Shown: positions 42,731 through 53,017 of the stretch, in pieces | Position numbering within the stretch: position 1 is the stretch's first letter | Layout of the letters: every line of letters starts with the position of its first letter | Source of the DNA: DASRAP01 sp964503275 | GTDB lineage: Bacteria; Gemmatimonadota; Gemmatimonadetes; Gemmatimonadales; Gemmatimonadaceae | Direction: 5' to 3' | NCBI GenBank assembly: GCA_964503275.1 | Contig: CAZCZO010000003.1 | Coordinates: 144,455 to 208,454 of the forward strand | DNA: 64,000 nt | Translations under genes and position numbers: made by a program | The notes under the pieces: model-generated | The model's database searches: none | The model's input: the letters and a program-made list of their open reading frames with translations, nothing else | What the model was told of the DNA's origin: nothing

Positions 42731-43857
42731 GGCACACGCCGCTGCTCGGCGAATACCGGCGCCATGAGGCCGGCCGCCGACCGACCATGGGGGTCCTGCC
42801 CTGCCCGCACGCGGTTCACCATGGCGAGCGCCGACTCCGTGAGGGGCGGCAACTCGACCGGACTCGTCCCGAGCGGGGTCACCCGTGTGCCCCATTTCAC
42901 GAGCAGTGAGCAGTAGGTCAGGCCGCCACCGAACGCCGGCATCAGCAACGTCGCCCCCGGCCGAACCCGTCCCTGCTCCAGGGCCTCCACCAACGCGACG
43001 GGCACGGTGGCCGCGCTCATGTTGCCGTACTTGTGGACCGTGACGATCACCTTGTCCATCGGGATCTCCGCGTACCGCGCGACCGACTCGATGATCCTGA
43101 GGTTGGCCTGATGCGGGATCACCAGATCGACATCGGCACAGGTCAATCCGGCCTGCTGCAGCACCGTCGTCGAGGCCGTGGCCATGGCCTGCACCGCCCG
43201 CTTGAAGATCGACGGACCATCGAAGTCCCACAGCGTGTCGCCGTACGTGATGCCGAGCCCGGAGTATCCACAGCCGAAGCCGCGCACCCGCAGGGTCTGG
43301 CGCGCGTCGGCGTCGCAGCCCAGCACCGAGCCGACGAGCCCTTCTTCCTGCTCGCTGGCTTGGAGCACCACGGCCGCCGCGCCGTCGCCGAACAGCACCG
43401 CCACGTTGCGGTTGCTCCAATCCATGTAGCGCGAGATCAGCTCGACCCCGATGACCACCGCCGAGCGGATCATGCCCGAGCGGATCATCGCCGTGGCGGT
43501 GGCAAGGCCGTAGCAGAAGGAGGTACAGGCGGTGTTGAGGTCCATCGCGGCCGCCTGCGTCGCGCCGAGCGCGACCTGCACCCCGCTCGCGGAGTTAGGG
43601 CAGAGCTCCTCGTTGCTGACGCCCCCGTAGATGATCAGGTCGATGTCGGCGGCGGTGAGCCCTGCACAGGCGATCGCGCGTGCGGCGGCCGTGGTCGCGA
43701 GTTCCACCGCACTCACGTGCGAGATGCGGCGCTCCTGCATGCCGGTGCGCGAGGTGATCCACTCGTCCGACGTCTCAAGGAACGTCGCGAGATCGGCATT
43801 GGTCAGCACGGCGGGCGGCATGCACGCGCCCCAGCCGGTGATGGCGGCGTAGGTCAT
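42727..43857 (-). CDS. 3-oxoacyl-ACP synthase III-like (FabH) protein
   Basis: The 376-residue thiolase-fold enzyme has the FabH catalytic triad: Cys in LNTACTSFCYG, His in IPHQANLRI, and Asn in YGNMSAA. FabH starts fatty-acid synthesis by condensing acetyl-CoA with malonyl-ACP. The position between a flippase-like gene and moxR is unusual, so it may serve a special lipid rather than bulk fatty-acid synthesis. The C-terminal 35-40 residues (TPLGTSPVELPPLTESALAM) extend beyond the usual end. Whether it is the housekeeping fabH cannot be decided from the window. Confidence 0.88.
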   Translation of the reverse strand: MTYAAITGWGACMPPAVLTNADLATFLETSDEWITSRTGMQERRISHVSAVELATTAAARAIACAGLTAADIDLIIYGGVSNEELCPNSASGVQVALGATQAAAMDLNTACTSFCYGLATATAMIRSGMIRSAVVIGVELISRYMDWSNRNVAVLFGDGAAAVVLQASEQEEGLVGSVLGCDADARQTLRVRGFGCGYSGLGITYGDTLWDFDGPSIFKRAVQAMATASTTVLQQAGLTCADVDLVIPHQANLRIIESVARYAEIPMDKVIVTVHKYGNMSAATVPVALVEALEQGRVRPGATLLMPAFGGGLTYCSLLVKWGTRVTPLGTSPVELPPLTESALAMVNRVRAGQDPHGRSAAGLMAPVFAEQRRVP

Positions 43858-43872
43858 AGGCGTGCCGACAAG

Positions 43873-44901
43873 CTAACGTGCGCTCGTCGACTCCGCTTCG
43901 TCGTGGTCCTCCTGCTGCCGGTCCCCGCGCAGGAAGCGGGTCGCGACGCTCCCCGCGCCCAACGCTCCGACGATGATGTACAGGTAGTAGGTGTAGAAGC
44001 GCCACCAGACCAGGCTCGTCGCGAGGAGGGCCGGGGTCAGGACGCCGTCGAGCGAGGTCGTGAAGGTCAGTTCGACGGCACCCCCGCCGCCAGGCGCCGG
44101 CGCCACGGCGCTGCCGTACAGGAAGACCAGCGGCCACAGGATCAACGGGGCCAGCGCGACCGAGGTATCGATGCTCCACACCAGCACCGGCAGGATCATC
44201 AGCCGCGCCATCACATGCAGCACCGACACCCCGAAGGAGGCGAACAGCAGCGAGGGCCGCGCCGACCGCAGGGCGTCGACACTCAGCCGCAACTGGCGCA
44301 TTGCGAGCTGGATGCGCCGCCAGTGCCCGGAGTGCATCCCCAGTGCGCGGATCCAGCGTGGCGCCGGTCCGGTCGCCTGGCGCTGCGACAGCGCATAGCC
44401 GAGGGCCCCGAACCCGAGCACGAAGACCGAGTACCCCGCGATTACGCCGACGAGCACGCGCAAGGTCGCACTGCTCTCCGCGAGCAGGAACCACAGCGTG
44501 AACGCCAGCGCGATGAACGCCAGCAACCCCATCGCCAGCTCGAGGAAGAGCACGACGATGATCTTCGGGGTCGCCAGACGGGCCTCGGCGAGCACCAGGA
44601 AGCGCGCCGGCTCCGCGCCGCTGCGCCCCGGGGTCAGCGACGCGACCAAGTCACCGGCCAAGCAGACCCGCAGTGCCGTGCGCAGCGAGAGGCGGATCGA
44701 GACCGCCCGGGCACTGAAGACGATCTTGAAGCCGCGGGCGAGGATCTCGAAGGCCGTGAGGGCCAGCGCGATCGCGTGCGTGGCCAGCGGGATCGACGGC
44801 AAGTTCGACCCGCGGGCCCACTGCGACCACACGACATAGACCGAGACGCCCAGCATCGTGCCGAACGACAGCAGCACGAGGGCGAGCCGTCGTCCGCTCA
44901 T
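43873..44901 (-). CDS. Lysylphosphatidylglycerol synthase-type membrane protein (UPF0104)
   Basis: The 342-residue protein has about seven to eight hydrophobic segments. VCLAGDLVASLTPGRSGAEPARFLVLAEA and GSAVAPAPGGGGAVELTFTTSL are the two conserved Gly-rich motifs of the UPF0104/flippase-like domain of MprF. No aminoacyltransferase domain is present, so lipid flipping or polyprenyl transfer is more likely. The stop lies 15 bases before the FabH-like ATG, so it is probably in the same operon. Confidence 0.85.
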   Translation of the reverse strand: MSGRRLALVLLSFGTMLGVSVYVVWSQWARGSNLPSIPLATHAIALALTAFEILARGFKIVFSARAVSIRLSLRTALRVCLAGDLVASLTPGRSGAEPARFLVLAEARLATPKIIVVLFLELAMGLLAFIALAFTLWFLLAESSATLRVLVGVIAGYSVFVLGFGALGYALSQRQATGPAPRWIRALGMHSGHWRRIQLAMRQLRLSVDALRSARPSLLFASFGVSVLHVMARLMILPVLVWSIDTSVALAPLILWPLVFLYGSAVAPAPGGGGAVELTFTTSLDGVLTPALLATSLVWWRFYTYYLYIIVGALGAGSVATRFLRGDRQQEDHDEAESTSAR

Positions 44902-44943
44902 CGCGTCCTCGCGTCGTCGGGTCCAGCGTGTCGCCGCAGCGGA

Positions 44944-45888
44944 CTACCGGAGCGGAATGGTCCAGAACTCGACGCGACCCAGCTCCAACAGCGGGATCGC
45001 GACATGCCCGCGCATCGTGTCGACCCCCAGATCGGCCGGTGAGGGCACGCCGGTGATCATCGGGCTGAGCACGGTCCCGTCGAGCACATGCACCGTCGAG
45101 TCGGCCCAGCTGCTGATCAGCACGCGCCCATCGCCCAGGACCATGACGCCGTCGTAGCCGCCGGGGCCGGTCGCCACCGAGTCGGCCACCGAGTCCCCGA
45201 TGGTCCAGCGATAGATCGTCGGACTCGCGAGGGGCACGATCACCAGGTTGCCGCGGTCGGCATCCACGGCGATCCCGTTGGGAGCCGGGGCGTCGGCGAA
45301 GCGCAGGACCTCTGCCACCTCCCGGCCGGTCACGCGAAAGACCCGGTCCGGCCCCGGATGCGACATCCCGGTCGCGGTGAACTCGATCCCCGTATCGGTG
45401 ATGTACAGCGAGCCATCGGTGCCGTACGTGATGTCGTTGAGCGAGACCGCACCCGGGATGTCCACCGACGCCACCGGCGAGCCATCCAGCACATTGATGC
45501 CGCGGATCGCCCGGATGTCGGTGACCCAGAGGGTGTCGCCGACCAAGGCCATGCCCTTGGGCGCATCGAGCATGACGCCGTCGACGCCACTGGCCACCCA
45601 CATCGTGTCGACGGTCTCGAGGTCGCCGCTGATGCGCGTGATGTAGCCGCGGCCGTCGGCGTCCGACGGGCCCCCCGCGATGTTCGACACGTACCACACG
45701 TCCCGGCGGCTGTCGTAGCGCGCGCTCTCGGGCTCCGACAACCCACCGACCTCTCCCACCTTCACGGCGATCCGTCCCTCGGGCACCTCCGGGACGGGTG
45801 CGTCGCCGCGACCGCAGGCGACCAGCGCGAGCAGGGGCAGGGCGAGGACCGCAGAGATGGATCGTGCGCGTCGGCGTGGCGAAGCCAT
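44944..45888 (-). CDS. SMP-30/gluconolactonase-like beta-propeller lipoprotein
   Basis: The 314-residue protein has a lipoprotein signal (ISAVLALPLLALVACGRG). A six-bladed propeller of the SMP-30/NHL type then follows (GLSEPESARYDSRRDVWYVSNIAGG, PKGMALVGDTLWVTDIRAIRGI, APNGIAVDADRGNLVIVP, SLNDITYGTDGSLYITDTG). It is likely outer-membrane or periplasmic and may hydrolyse lactones or bind small molecules. ATG 45888 is chosen because the upstream frame has no lipoprotein signal. It is 42 bases upstream of the UPF0104 gene. Confidence 0.85.
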   Translation of the reverse strand: MASPRRRARSISAVLALPLLALVACGRGDAPVPEVPEGRIAVKVGEVGGLSEPESARYDSRRDVWYVSNIAGGPSDADGRGYITRISGDLETVDTMWVASGVDGVMLDAPKGMALVGDTLWVTDIRAIRGINVLDGSPVASVDIPGAVSLNDITYGTDGSLYITDTGIEFTATGMSHPGPDRVFRVTGREVAEVLRFADAPAPNGIAVDADRGNLVIVPLASPTIYRWTIGDSVADSVATGPGGYDGVMVLGDGRVLISSWADSTVHVLDGTVLSPMITGVPSPADLGVDTMRGHVAIPLLELGRVEFWTIPLR

Positions 45889-46021
45889 AGGTGCCAAAAG
45901 AGAGGTAGTGGAACGTAAACATGATGAGCGTCCGCCGCCGCCGCCCCGTGCCCGCAGACTTGCGCCGCATCGCTGGGGTGGCGATAGTCGGGGTCGAACC
46001 CCCCTCACCCAGGCTCCCTCC

Positions 46022-49000
46022 GTGCCTCCTCGTCCCACAGGTCTCCGGCATCGCGCCCGCGCGGCCGGCCTCGTCCTCGCCGGCCTGCTCCCGGCCCTCC
46101 TCCCCGCGCAGTCCACCGTGGACCCCGCCAGCTTCTCCGCGATGCAGTGGCGAAGCATCGGCCCGCACCGCGGCGGCCGCTCGGTCGCCGTGGCCGGCGC
46201 GACCCAGCGCCCGCTCGAGTACTACATGGGCACGGTCGGTGGCGGGGTCTGGAAGACCGAGGACGCCGGTATCACCTGGCGCCCGGCCACGGACCGCTAC
46301 TTCGGGGGCACCATCGGCGCCCTCGCCGTCGCGCCGAGCAACAACGACATCGTGTGGGCGGGCGGCGGCGAGACACATATCCGCGGCAACACCTCCCACG
46401 GCGATGGCGTGTGGAAGTCCACCGACGCCGGGCGGACCTGGACGTCCATGGGGCTGCGCGACACGCGGCACATCGCCCGCATCCGCATCCATCCCACGAA
46501 TCCCGACATCGTCTATGTCGGCGCGCTGGGTCAGGTCTTCGGACCCAACAGCGAGCGGGGCGTCTTCAAGACCACCGACGGCGGGCGCACCTGGTCCCGG
46601 ATCCTCTTTCGCAACGACTCGACCGGCATCAGCGATCTGATCATGGACCCCTCGGATCCCGAGGTGCTGTATGCCGCCTTCTGGCACGCGTATCGCACCC
46701 CGTGGATGCTCAACTCCGGCGGTCCCGGCGGCGGCCTGATGAAGACCACCGACGGCGGCCGCACCTGGACCGAACTCACCGCCAATGCGGGACTCCCCAA
46801 GGGCCTCTGGGGCAAGGTCGGCATCGCGGTGTCGCCCGCGAAGCCGCAGCGCGTATGGGCCATCATCGAGGCCGACTCGGGCGGCGTGTATCGCTCGGAC
46901 GACGGGGGCAGCACCTGGTCCTACCTCAACAACGACCGCAATCTGCGTCAGCGCGCCTGGTACTACTCCAAGCTCTACGCCGACCCCAAGGACACCAACA
47001 CGGTCTATGTCCTGAACGTCGCGTTCCACAAGAGCACCGACGGCGGCCGGACCTACCGGACCATGGCCACGCCGCACAGCGACAACCACGACATGTGGAT
47101 CGCCCCCGACGACCCGAATCGCATGGTCGAGGCCAACGATGGCGGCGCGAACGTCTCGTTCAACGGCGGCGTGAGCTGGACCGATCAAGCCTACACGACG
47201 GCGCAGATGTACCACGTGTCCACGACCAATCACTTCCCCTACTGGGTCTGTGGCGCACAGCAGGACAACTCGACCATCTGCCTGCCGAGTCGCGCCGAGG
47301 GCGGCATCACCATGGCGACGGCCAAGTATCCGGGCGGCGGTGAGTCCGGCTATGTGACCTCGCGACCGGACGACCCCGACGTGTTCTACGCGGGCTCCTA
47401 CGGGGGGCTGCTGACGCGCAAGGACGTGCGCACGGGCATCTCGCGCAACATCACCGTGTGGCCCGACAACCCGATGGGCTACTCATCTGAGGACATCACC
47501 TACCGCTTCCAGTGGACCTTCCCGATCGTCACGTCGCCGCACGACCCGGGCACGCTGTACATCGGGGGGAGTCAGCTGTTCCGCTCCCGCAACGAGGGCC
47601 AGTCCTTCGAGAAGATCTCCCCCGTGCTCGCGCGCGCCGACCGCCGCACGATGGGCCCCTCGGGCGGCCCCATCACCAAGGACCAGACCGGGGTGGAGAC
47701 CTACGCCACCATCTTCACCGTGGCCGAGTCTCCAGTGCAGCGGAACCTGATCTGGGCCGGCACCGACGACGGCCTCGTGCACCTCACCCGCGACGGCGGC
47801 GGTACCTGGACCAACGTCACCCCGCGCGGCCTCGGCGACTTCACGCGCGTGTCGATGATCGACGCCTCGACCCACGAGGCCTGCACCGCGTATCTCGCCG
47901 CGAACCGGTATCAGCTGAACGACTTCACGCCCTCGCTGTGGCGTACGCGCGACTGCGGTGCCTCATGGACGCGGATCGACACCGGCATCCCACGCGATGA
48001 GTTCACGCGCGTGCTGCGTGCGGACCCGGCTCGGCCAGGGTTGCTCTACGCCGGCACCGAGCGCGGCGTGTGGGTCTCCTTCGACGATGGCGCCCAGTGG
48101 CAGTCGCTGCAGCTGAACCTGCCACCCGTCCCCGTGCACGATCTCGTGATCGCGGAGGGCGACCTGGTCGCGGGCACGCATGGACGCTCGTTCTGGATCC
48201 TCGACGATCTCTCGCCGCTGCGTCAGCACAGCGCGCAGGCCAGCACCGCGAACGCGACGCTCTACAAGCCACGCGACACGCACCTCGTGAGCTGGAGCGG
48301 CGGCGGCGGTGAGGGGGGGCGCGGTGGCCCCAGCGGGGCCAATCCACCGGCGGGCGTGGTGGTGCACTACCTGCTCAAGACCGCCGGCACGCCCGTCACG
48401 CTCGAGTTCCTCGCTCCCGACGGCAGCGTCATCAAGCGCTACGAGAGTGCGGCGCCCACCGGCGGCGCCGCCAGCCCCGGACGTGGTGCCGGTGGCAGCA
48501 CGCCCACGACGCGCGCCGGCCACAACACCTTCGCGTGGGACATGCGCTGGCCCGACGCCGGCAGCTTCCGCGGCATCATCATGTGGGCGGCCAACACGCG
48601 CGGCCCGCTCGCGGTCCCCGGCACGTACACCGTGCGACTCACCGCCGGGGGCGAGACGCTGACCCAGCCGTTCACCCTCCTGGCCGACCCGCGCGCGCAG
48701 GTCACGCAGGCCGAGCTCGAGGAGCAGTTCGCGTTCCTGGTCAAGATCCGCGACCGCGTCACCGAGGCCCACGACGCCGTGAAGACCTCGCGCTGGGTGA
48801 AGCACGAGCTGGACGATCGTCGCGAGCGCATCAGTGGTGCGGCGGCGCGGCAACTGGCCACCCGCGCCACGCAGCTCGCCAACGCGCTCAGTGCCGCCGA
48901 GGCCGAGATCTATCAGGTGCGCAACCGCTCCGGCCAGGATCCGCTCAACTATCCCATCAAGCTCAACAACAAGATCGCGGCGCTGAACGGCATCGTCGCG

Positions 49001-49240
49001 TCGGCCCCCGCGCGGCCCACCCAGCAGTCGTACGAGGTGTTCAATGAGCTGTCGGCCAAGCTGCAGGTCGAGCTGGACCGCGTGCAGGCCGCCCTGCGTC
49101 AGCATCTCGACGCCGTGAACGCGATCCTGCGCAGCGCCAACCTGCCGCCCATCGAACCCAAGGCCGAGGACCCACCGCTGCCGGCGCCGGTGCGCACCAC
49201 CTCCACCGCGACCGCGCCACGCATGGTCGGCACGCGATGA
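46022..49240 (+). CDS. Secreted Asp-box / sortilin-type beta-propeller protein
   Basis: The 1072-residue protein has a signal peptide (AAGLVLAGLLPALLPAQS). Multiple Asp-box repeats (S/T-x-D-x-G-x-x-W) occur through about residues 50-660: KTEDAGITW, KSTDAGRTW, KTTDGGRTW twice, RSDDGGSTW and TRDGGGTW. Such VPS10/sortilin-like or exo-sialidase-like propellers are abundant in Gemmatimonadota and related phyla. The C-terminal 400 residues contain a Gly/Pro-rich region, a beta domain with RAGHNTFAWDMRWPDAGSF, and a helical tail. Function is unknown; a surface glycan or protein-binding role is plausible. GTG 46022 is chosen because the signal peptide begins there. tenA starts inside its stop (ATGA). 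Confidence 0.82.
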   Translation: MPPRPTGLRHRARAAGLVLAGLLPALLPAQSTVDPASFSAMQWRSIGPHRGGRSVAVAGATQRPLEYYMGTVGGGVWKTEDAGITWRPATDRYFGGTIGALAVAPSNNDIVWAGGGETHIRGNTSHGDGVWKSTDAGRTWTSMGLRDTRHIARIRIHPTNPDIVYVGALGQVFGPNSERGVFKTTDGGRTWSRILFRNDSTGISDLIMDPSDPEVLYAAFWHAYRTPWMLNSGGPGGGLMKTTDGGRTWTELTANAGLPKGLWGKVGIAVSPAKPQRVWAIIEADSGGVYRSDDGGSTWSYLNNDRNLRQRAWYYSKLYADPKDTNTVYVLNVAFHKSTDGGRTYRTMATPHSDNHDMWIAPDDPNRMVEANDGGANVSFNGGVSWTDQAYTTAQMYHVSTTNHFPYWVCGAQQDNSTICLPSRAEGGITMATAKYPGGGESGYVTSRPDDPDVFYAGSYGGLLTRKDVRTGISRNITVWPDNPMGYSSEDITYRFQWTFPIVTSPHDPGTLYIGGSQLFRSRNEGQSFEKISPVLARADRRTMGPSGGPITKDQTGVETYATIFTVAESPVQRNLIWAGTDDGLVHLTRDGGGTWTNVTPRGLGDFTRVSMIDASTHEACTAYLAANRYQLNDFTPSLWRTRDCGASWTRIDTGIPRDEFTRVLRADPARPGLLYAGTERGVWVSFDDGAQWQSLQLNLPPVPVHDLVIAEGDLVAGTHGRSFWILDDLSPLRQHSAQASTANATLYKPRDTHLVSWSGGGGEGGRGGPSGANPPAGVVVHYLLKTAGTPVTLEFLAPDGSVIKRYESAAPTGGAASPGRGAGGSTPTTRAGHNTFAWDMRWPDAGSFRGIIMWAANTRGPLAVPGTYTVRLTAGGETLTQPFTLLADPRAQVTQAELEEQFAFLVKIRDRVTEAHDAVKTSRWVKHELDDRRERISGAAARQLATRATQLANALSAAEAEIYQVRNRSGQDPLNYPIKLNNKIAALNGIVASAPARPTQQSYEVFNELSAKLQVELDRVQAALRQHLDAVNAILRSANLPPIEPKAEDPPLPAPVRTTSTATAPRMVGTR

Positions 49241-49932
49241 CCGCACCCGCCTTTCCCGTCCCGCCCTTCGCGGCCGAGTGCCTCGCCGCCGCCGGCAGCG
49301 CCTGGACCGCCGCGCACGAGCATCCCTTCGTGCGCGCGCTCGCCGACGGCACGCTCACGAGCCGGCGGTTCCGCTTCTACCAGATGCAGGATGCGCGCTA
49401 CCTGGAGAGCTTCGCCGACGCGGCGGCGCTCATCAGCACGCGCTGTGTCGCGCCCACCGACAAGCTCTGGTTCATCGACGCGGCGCGCATGGCGCTCGTG
49501 GTCGAGAGCCAGTTGCACGCCGGTTACGGCGAGACGCTGGGCTACACGGCCGACGACATCGCCGCCCTGACGCTCACGCCCAACAACCGCGCCTACTCCG
49601 ACCACATGGTCAGCGCCGCCACACGGGGCACGCTGGTCGAAGCCCTCGGCGCGCTCACGCCCTGCCCGTGGTTGTACATCGACCTCGGCCAGCACCTGCA
49701 GCGCGAGCTCGGCACCATCAGTGACGCGCATCCCTATGCGGCGTGGCTGCGCATGTACGCCGATCCGGGCTTCAATGAGTACATGGCCAACCTGCTGGAG
49801 CGGCTGCAGCGCTTCGCCGATGCCGCCGACGCGGCCGCCCGGGCGCGCGCGGTCGACGCCTTCGTGGTCAGCGTGCGCTACGAGTGGATGTTCTGGGACC
49901 AGGCCTGGCAGGAGCAGCGGTGGCCGGTGTGA
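49237..49932 (+). CDS. tenA: TenA family protein (thiaminase II-like)
   Basis: The 231-residue protein has the all-helical TenA fold: HPFVRALADGTLTSRRFRFYQMQDARYLESFADAAALI, an acidic EYGETL-like segment seen here as HAGYGETLGYTA, a catalytic-type Cys in LTPCPWLYIDLG, and a C-terminal EWMFWDQAWQEQRWP. TenA recycles thiamine breakdown products to HMP. It overlaps the Asp-box gene by four bases. No TPP riboswitch is seen upstream, although thiC in this window has one. Confidence 0.88.
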   Translation: MTAPAFPVPPFAAECLAAAGSAWTAAHEHPFVRALADGTLTSRRFRFYQMQDARYLESFADAAALISTRCVAPTDKLWFIDAARMALVVESQLHAGYGETLGYTADDIAALTLTPNNRAYSDHMVSAATRGTLVEALGALTPCPWLYIDLGQHLQRELGTISDAHPYAAWLRMYADPGFNEYMANLLERLQRFADAADAAARARAVDAFVVSVRYEWMFWDQAWQEQRWPV

Positions 49933-50432
49933 TCCGCGATGTCACCGACGCCGATGCCGCGGTACTGTGTGAGATCAACAACGCGACCTACCCCGCGATG
50001 AACCGGCTCACGGTCGCCGAGCTGCGCGCGATCGTGGCGGAGTGCGTGTATGCGCGGGTCGTCGACGATGCCGAGGGGGTCGCGGCGTTCCTGCTCGCCC
50101 TGCCACCGGGTGCGCGCTACGACTCCGACAACTACGACTGGTTCTCGGCGCGCTACGACGACTTCGTGTATGTCGATCGCATCGCGGTGCATCCGCGGGC
50201 ACAGTCGCGGGGCTACGGCTCGCGCCTGTACGACGATCTCGCGGCCATGGCCCGCGGGCGCTGGCCCTGCGTGCTCGCCGAAGTGAATCTCGTCCCGCCC
50301 AACCCCGGTTCGGCGCGCTTCCATGAGCGGCACGGGTTCACCGCTGTGGGCGAGTTGGATCATCCCTCCGACGGTGAATATGCGAAGCGCACGGTGATGC
50401 TCCACCGTGCGCTTCCATCCAGTGCGCTGTGA
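49920..50432 (+). CDS. GNAT family N-acetyltransferase
   Basis: The 170-residue protein has a GNAT core: RDVTDADAAVLCEINNATYPAMNRL at the N-terminus, DRIAVHPRAQSRGYGSRLYDDL (acetyl-CoA-binding Q/RxxGxG/A, here RGYGS), and a C-terminal ARFHERHGFTAVGEL. Substrate is unknown; small-molecule or protein acetylation is possible. The start GTG 49920 has GGAG five bases upstream at 49911; GTG 49929 is an alternative that overlaps the tenA stop. It is convergent with the SnoaL-like lipoprotein gene. Confidence 0.85.
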   Translation: MAGVIRDVTDADAAVLCEINNATYPAMNRLTVAELRAIVAECVYARVVDDAEGVAAFLLALPPGARYDSDNYDWFSARYDDFVYVDRIAVHPRAQSRGYGSRLYDDLAAMARGRWPCVLAEVNLVPPNPGSARFHERHGFTAVGELDHPSDGEYAKRTVMLHRALPSSAL

Positions 50433-50441
50433 GTCGCTGAC

Positions 50442-51022
50442 CTACGGCGCAGGGCGCGCCGGTCGGGCCGCACGGTCGCGGGCGCTGAACCCATCGCCCA
50501 GCAGTTCGTCGCGCAGGATCCGCCACTCGCCGTTGGGCGAGTACGTCCATGTGGTCCAGTAGCGGCCCGCGATGCCCATGCGCGGCGCGCGTGCGCCAGC
50601 GGGCAGCGTCACTGCGAAAGTCCCGGAGTCCGTCACCTCGCGATCGCGGATGCTGATCCCCGCCGAGGTCCGCTCCAGCGCCTTCGCGCCGAGCGAGCGT
50701 CCCAGCGCGCCGAAGCCCGCCGCGACCTGGGCGCGATCCCAATGCGCGCCCACGCCCGCCACCCACAGGTCCGTGCTGTCGGCCAGGTACATCTCGGCGA
50801 ACAGGGCCGAGTCGCCGACGATCCACTGCGTGGACATCAGCGAGTACATCGCGGGGATGATCCGTGCGACGACCGAGTCGGCCGGCATGGGCAGCGGCGG
50901 CGGGACGTAGGCCGTGTCCGAGCTGGTCGAGGCCGCGCGGTCGGCGGCGGCCGTGTCCGAGGAGGAACCGCCGCAGGCGCTGAGGGCGAGCGCGGCGAGC
51001 GTCACGAGTGTCGTTCGGTGGA

Positions 51023-51026
<4 letters not shown>
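50442..51026 (-). CDS. Lipoprotein with SnoaL/DUF4440-like domain
   Basis: The 194-residue protein has a lipoprotein signal (LVTLAALALSACGGS). A short Ser/Thr/Ala linker follows, then an NTF2/SnoaL-like alpha+beta domain (ADSVVARIIPAMYSLMSTQWIVGDSALFAEMY, GRYWTTWTYSPNGEWRILRDELL). Such domains bind or isomerise small ligands; the role here is unknown. It overlaps the fabI stop by four bases and is downstream in the same operon. Confidence 0.78.
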
Positions 51027-51934
<908 letters not shown>

Positions 51935-52048
51935 ACAGGGAGTAATCGCAGGGGAACAGCGCGGAGGCAAGGGTTCAGCCGGGGCGTCGCTTGCCGTTCG
52001 CGCCGCTGAGGGCTACGATGGCAGCTCACCTTCACCCTCCACAACTCC

Positions 52049-52903
52049 ATGTCCCGTTCCAGGCAGTCCCTCGGTGCGTTCGCGCTCGCATTCTCGGCGG
52101 GCGCAGCGGCGTGTGCCAGCTCCGACCCGGTCGTCGAGGTCGCGCCGCCGACCCCGAACGTCGTCACGGTGGTCGCCAATGACTTCTCGTACGAGGCGCC
52201 GGCCGAGATCCCCGAAGGGGTCACGACGTTCCGGCTGGTCGCCCAGGGTCCGACGTTCCACCACGCGGTGATCTTCCGGCTGGACAGCGCGAAGACCTAC
52301 GACGACTTGGTCGCGGCCTTTGCCCAGCCGGGTCCGCCCCCCGCGTGGGCGGTGCCGGTGGGTGGCCCCAACGCGCCGGCGCCGGGCGGGGGGATCTCGA
52401 ACGCGACCATCGACCTCGAGCCGGGCAACTACGCGATCATCTGCCTGGTCGATGTGCCCGACGGGGTGCCGCACATCGCGCACGGGATGAGCCGCCCGCT
52501 GACCGTGACGCCGGTGGCGGCCGATGCGCCCCGGGCGGCGCTGCCGACCCCCGATGTCACGATCCGGCTCTTCGACTACAACTTCGAGCTGTCGGCGCCG
52601 ATCGCGGCGGGGACGCGGATGTTCGAGGTGGTGGGGAATCCGGGTCAGATGCACGAGGTGGAGCTGATCCGCCTGGAGCCGGGCAAGACGGCGATGGACA
52701 TGATCCACTGGGTGGAGAAGCCCGAGGGTCCGCCGCCGGGGATGCCGGTGGGGGGCACGGCGCCTGCGATGCCGGGAATGTCGGTGTTCTTCGAGGCCGA
52801 GATGACGCCGGGGAGCTACGCGTTCATCTGCTTCGTGCCGGACGCTGGCGACGGGAAGCCGCACTTCCTGCACGGGATGATCAAGGAGTTCGTGGTGCAG
52901 TGA
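52049..52903 (+). CDS. Lipoprotein with two tandem cupredoxin-like domains
   Basis: The 284-residue protein begins with a lipoprotein signal (FSAGAAACASSD). Two homologous beta-sandwich domains follow (about residues 35-155 and 165-284). Each has a likely His ligand (TFHHAVIF; GQMHEVELI) and a C-terminal block of Cys, His and Met (CLVDVPDGVPHIAHGM; CFVPDAGDGKPHFLHGM). The H/C/H/M set is that of a type-1 copper site. It may carry electrons or copper in the periplasm. The duplicated layout is inferred from the internal repeat. Confidence 0.75.
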   Translation: MSRSRQSLGAFALAFSAGAAACASSDPVVEVAPPTPNVVTVVANDFSYEAPAEIPEGVTTFRLVAQGPTFHHAVIFRLDSAKTYDDLVAAFAQPGPPPAWAVPVGGPNAPAPGGGISNATIDLEPGNYAIICLVDVPDGVPHIAHGMSRPLTVTPVAADAPRAALPTPDVTIRLFDYNFELSAPIAAGTRMFEVVGNPGQMHEVELIRLEPGKTAMDMIHWVEKPEGPPPGMPVGGTAPAMPGMSVFFEAEMTPGSYAFICFVPDAGDGKPHFLHGMIKEFVVQ

Positions 52904-52989
52904 TCGACGAGGCCGCCGCGTCGGGTCGGCGCGGCGGCCACGTGGGCGCGGGCCAGTGTGATCGGCGCGCGCCCAGTGCCCTTGCGTAA

Positions 52990-53013
52990 TAAGTAAGCAT
53001 TCATTTACTTACT
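52990..53013. promoter_or_regulatory. TetR-type operator over the tetR promoter
   Basis: TAAGTAA (52990-52996) and TTACTTA (53005-53011) form an inverted repeat with an 8-base centre, strikingly AT-rich in this GC-rich region. It covers a -10-like TACTTA six bases before the tetR ATG, so autorepression is likely. Confidence 0.7.
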
Positions 53014-53017
53014 ACAG

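Noticed and set aside
45975..46060. tRNA-like 3' end on the minus strand (T-arm-like GGGGTTCGACCCC and CTATCGCC)
   Set aside because: No D arm or anticodon arm can be drawn upstream and the acceptor pairing is partial; the region also borders the start of the Asp-box gene.
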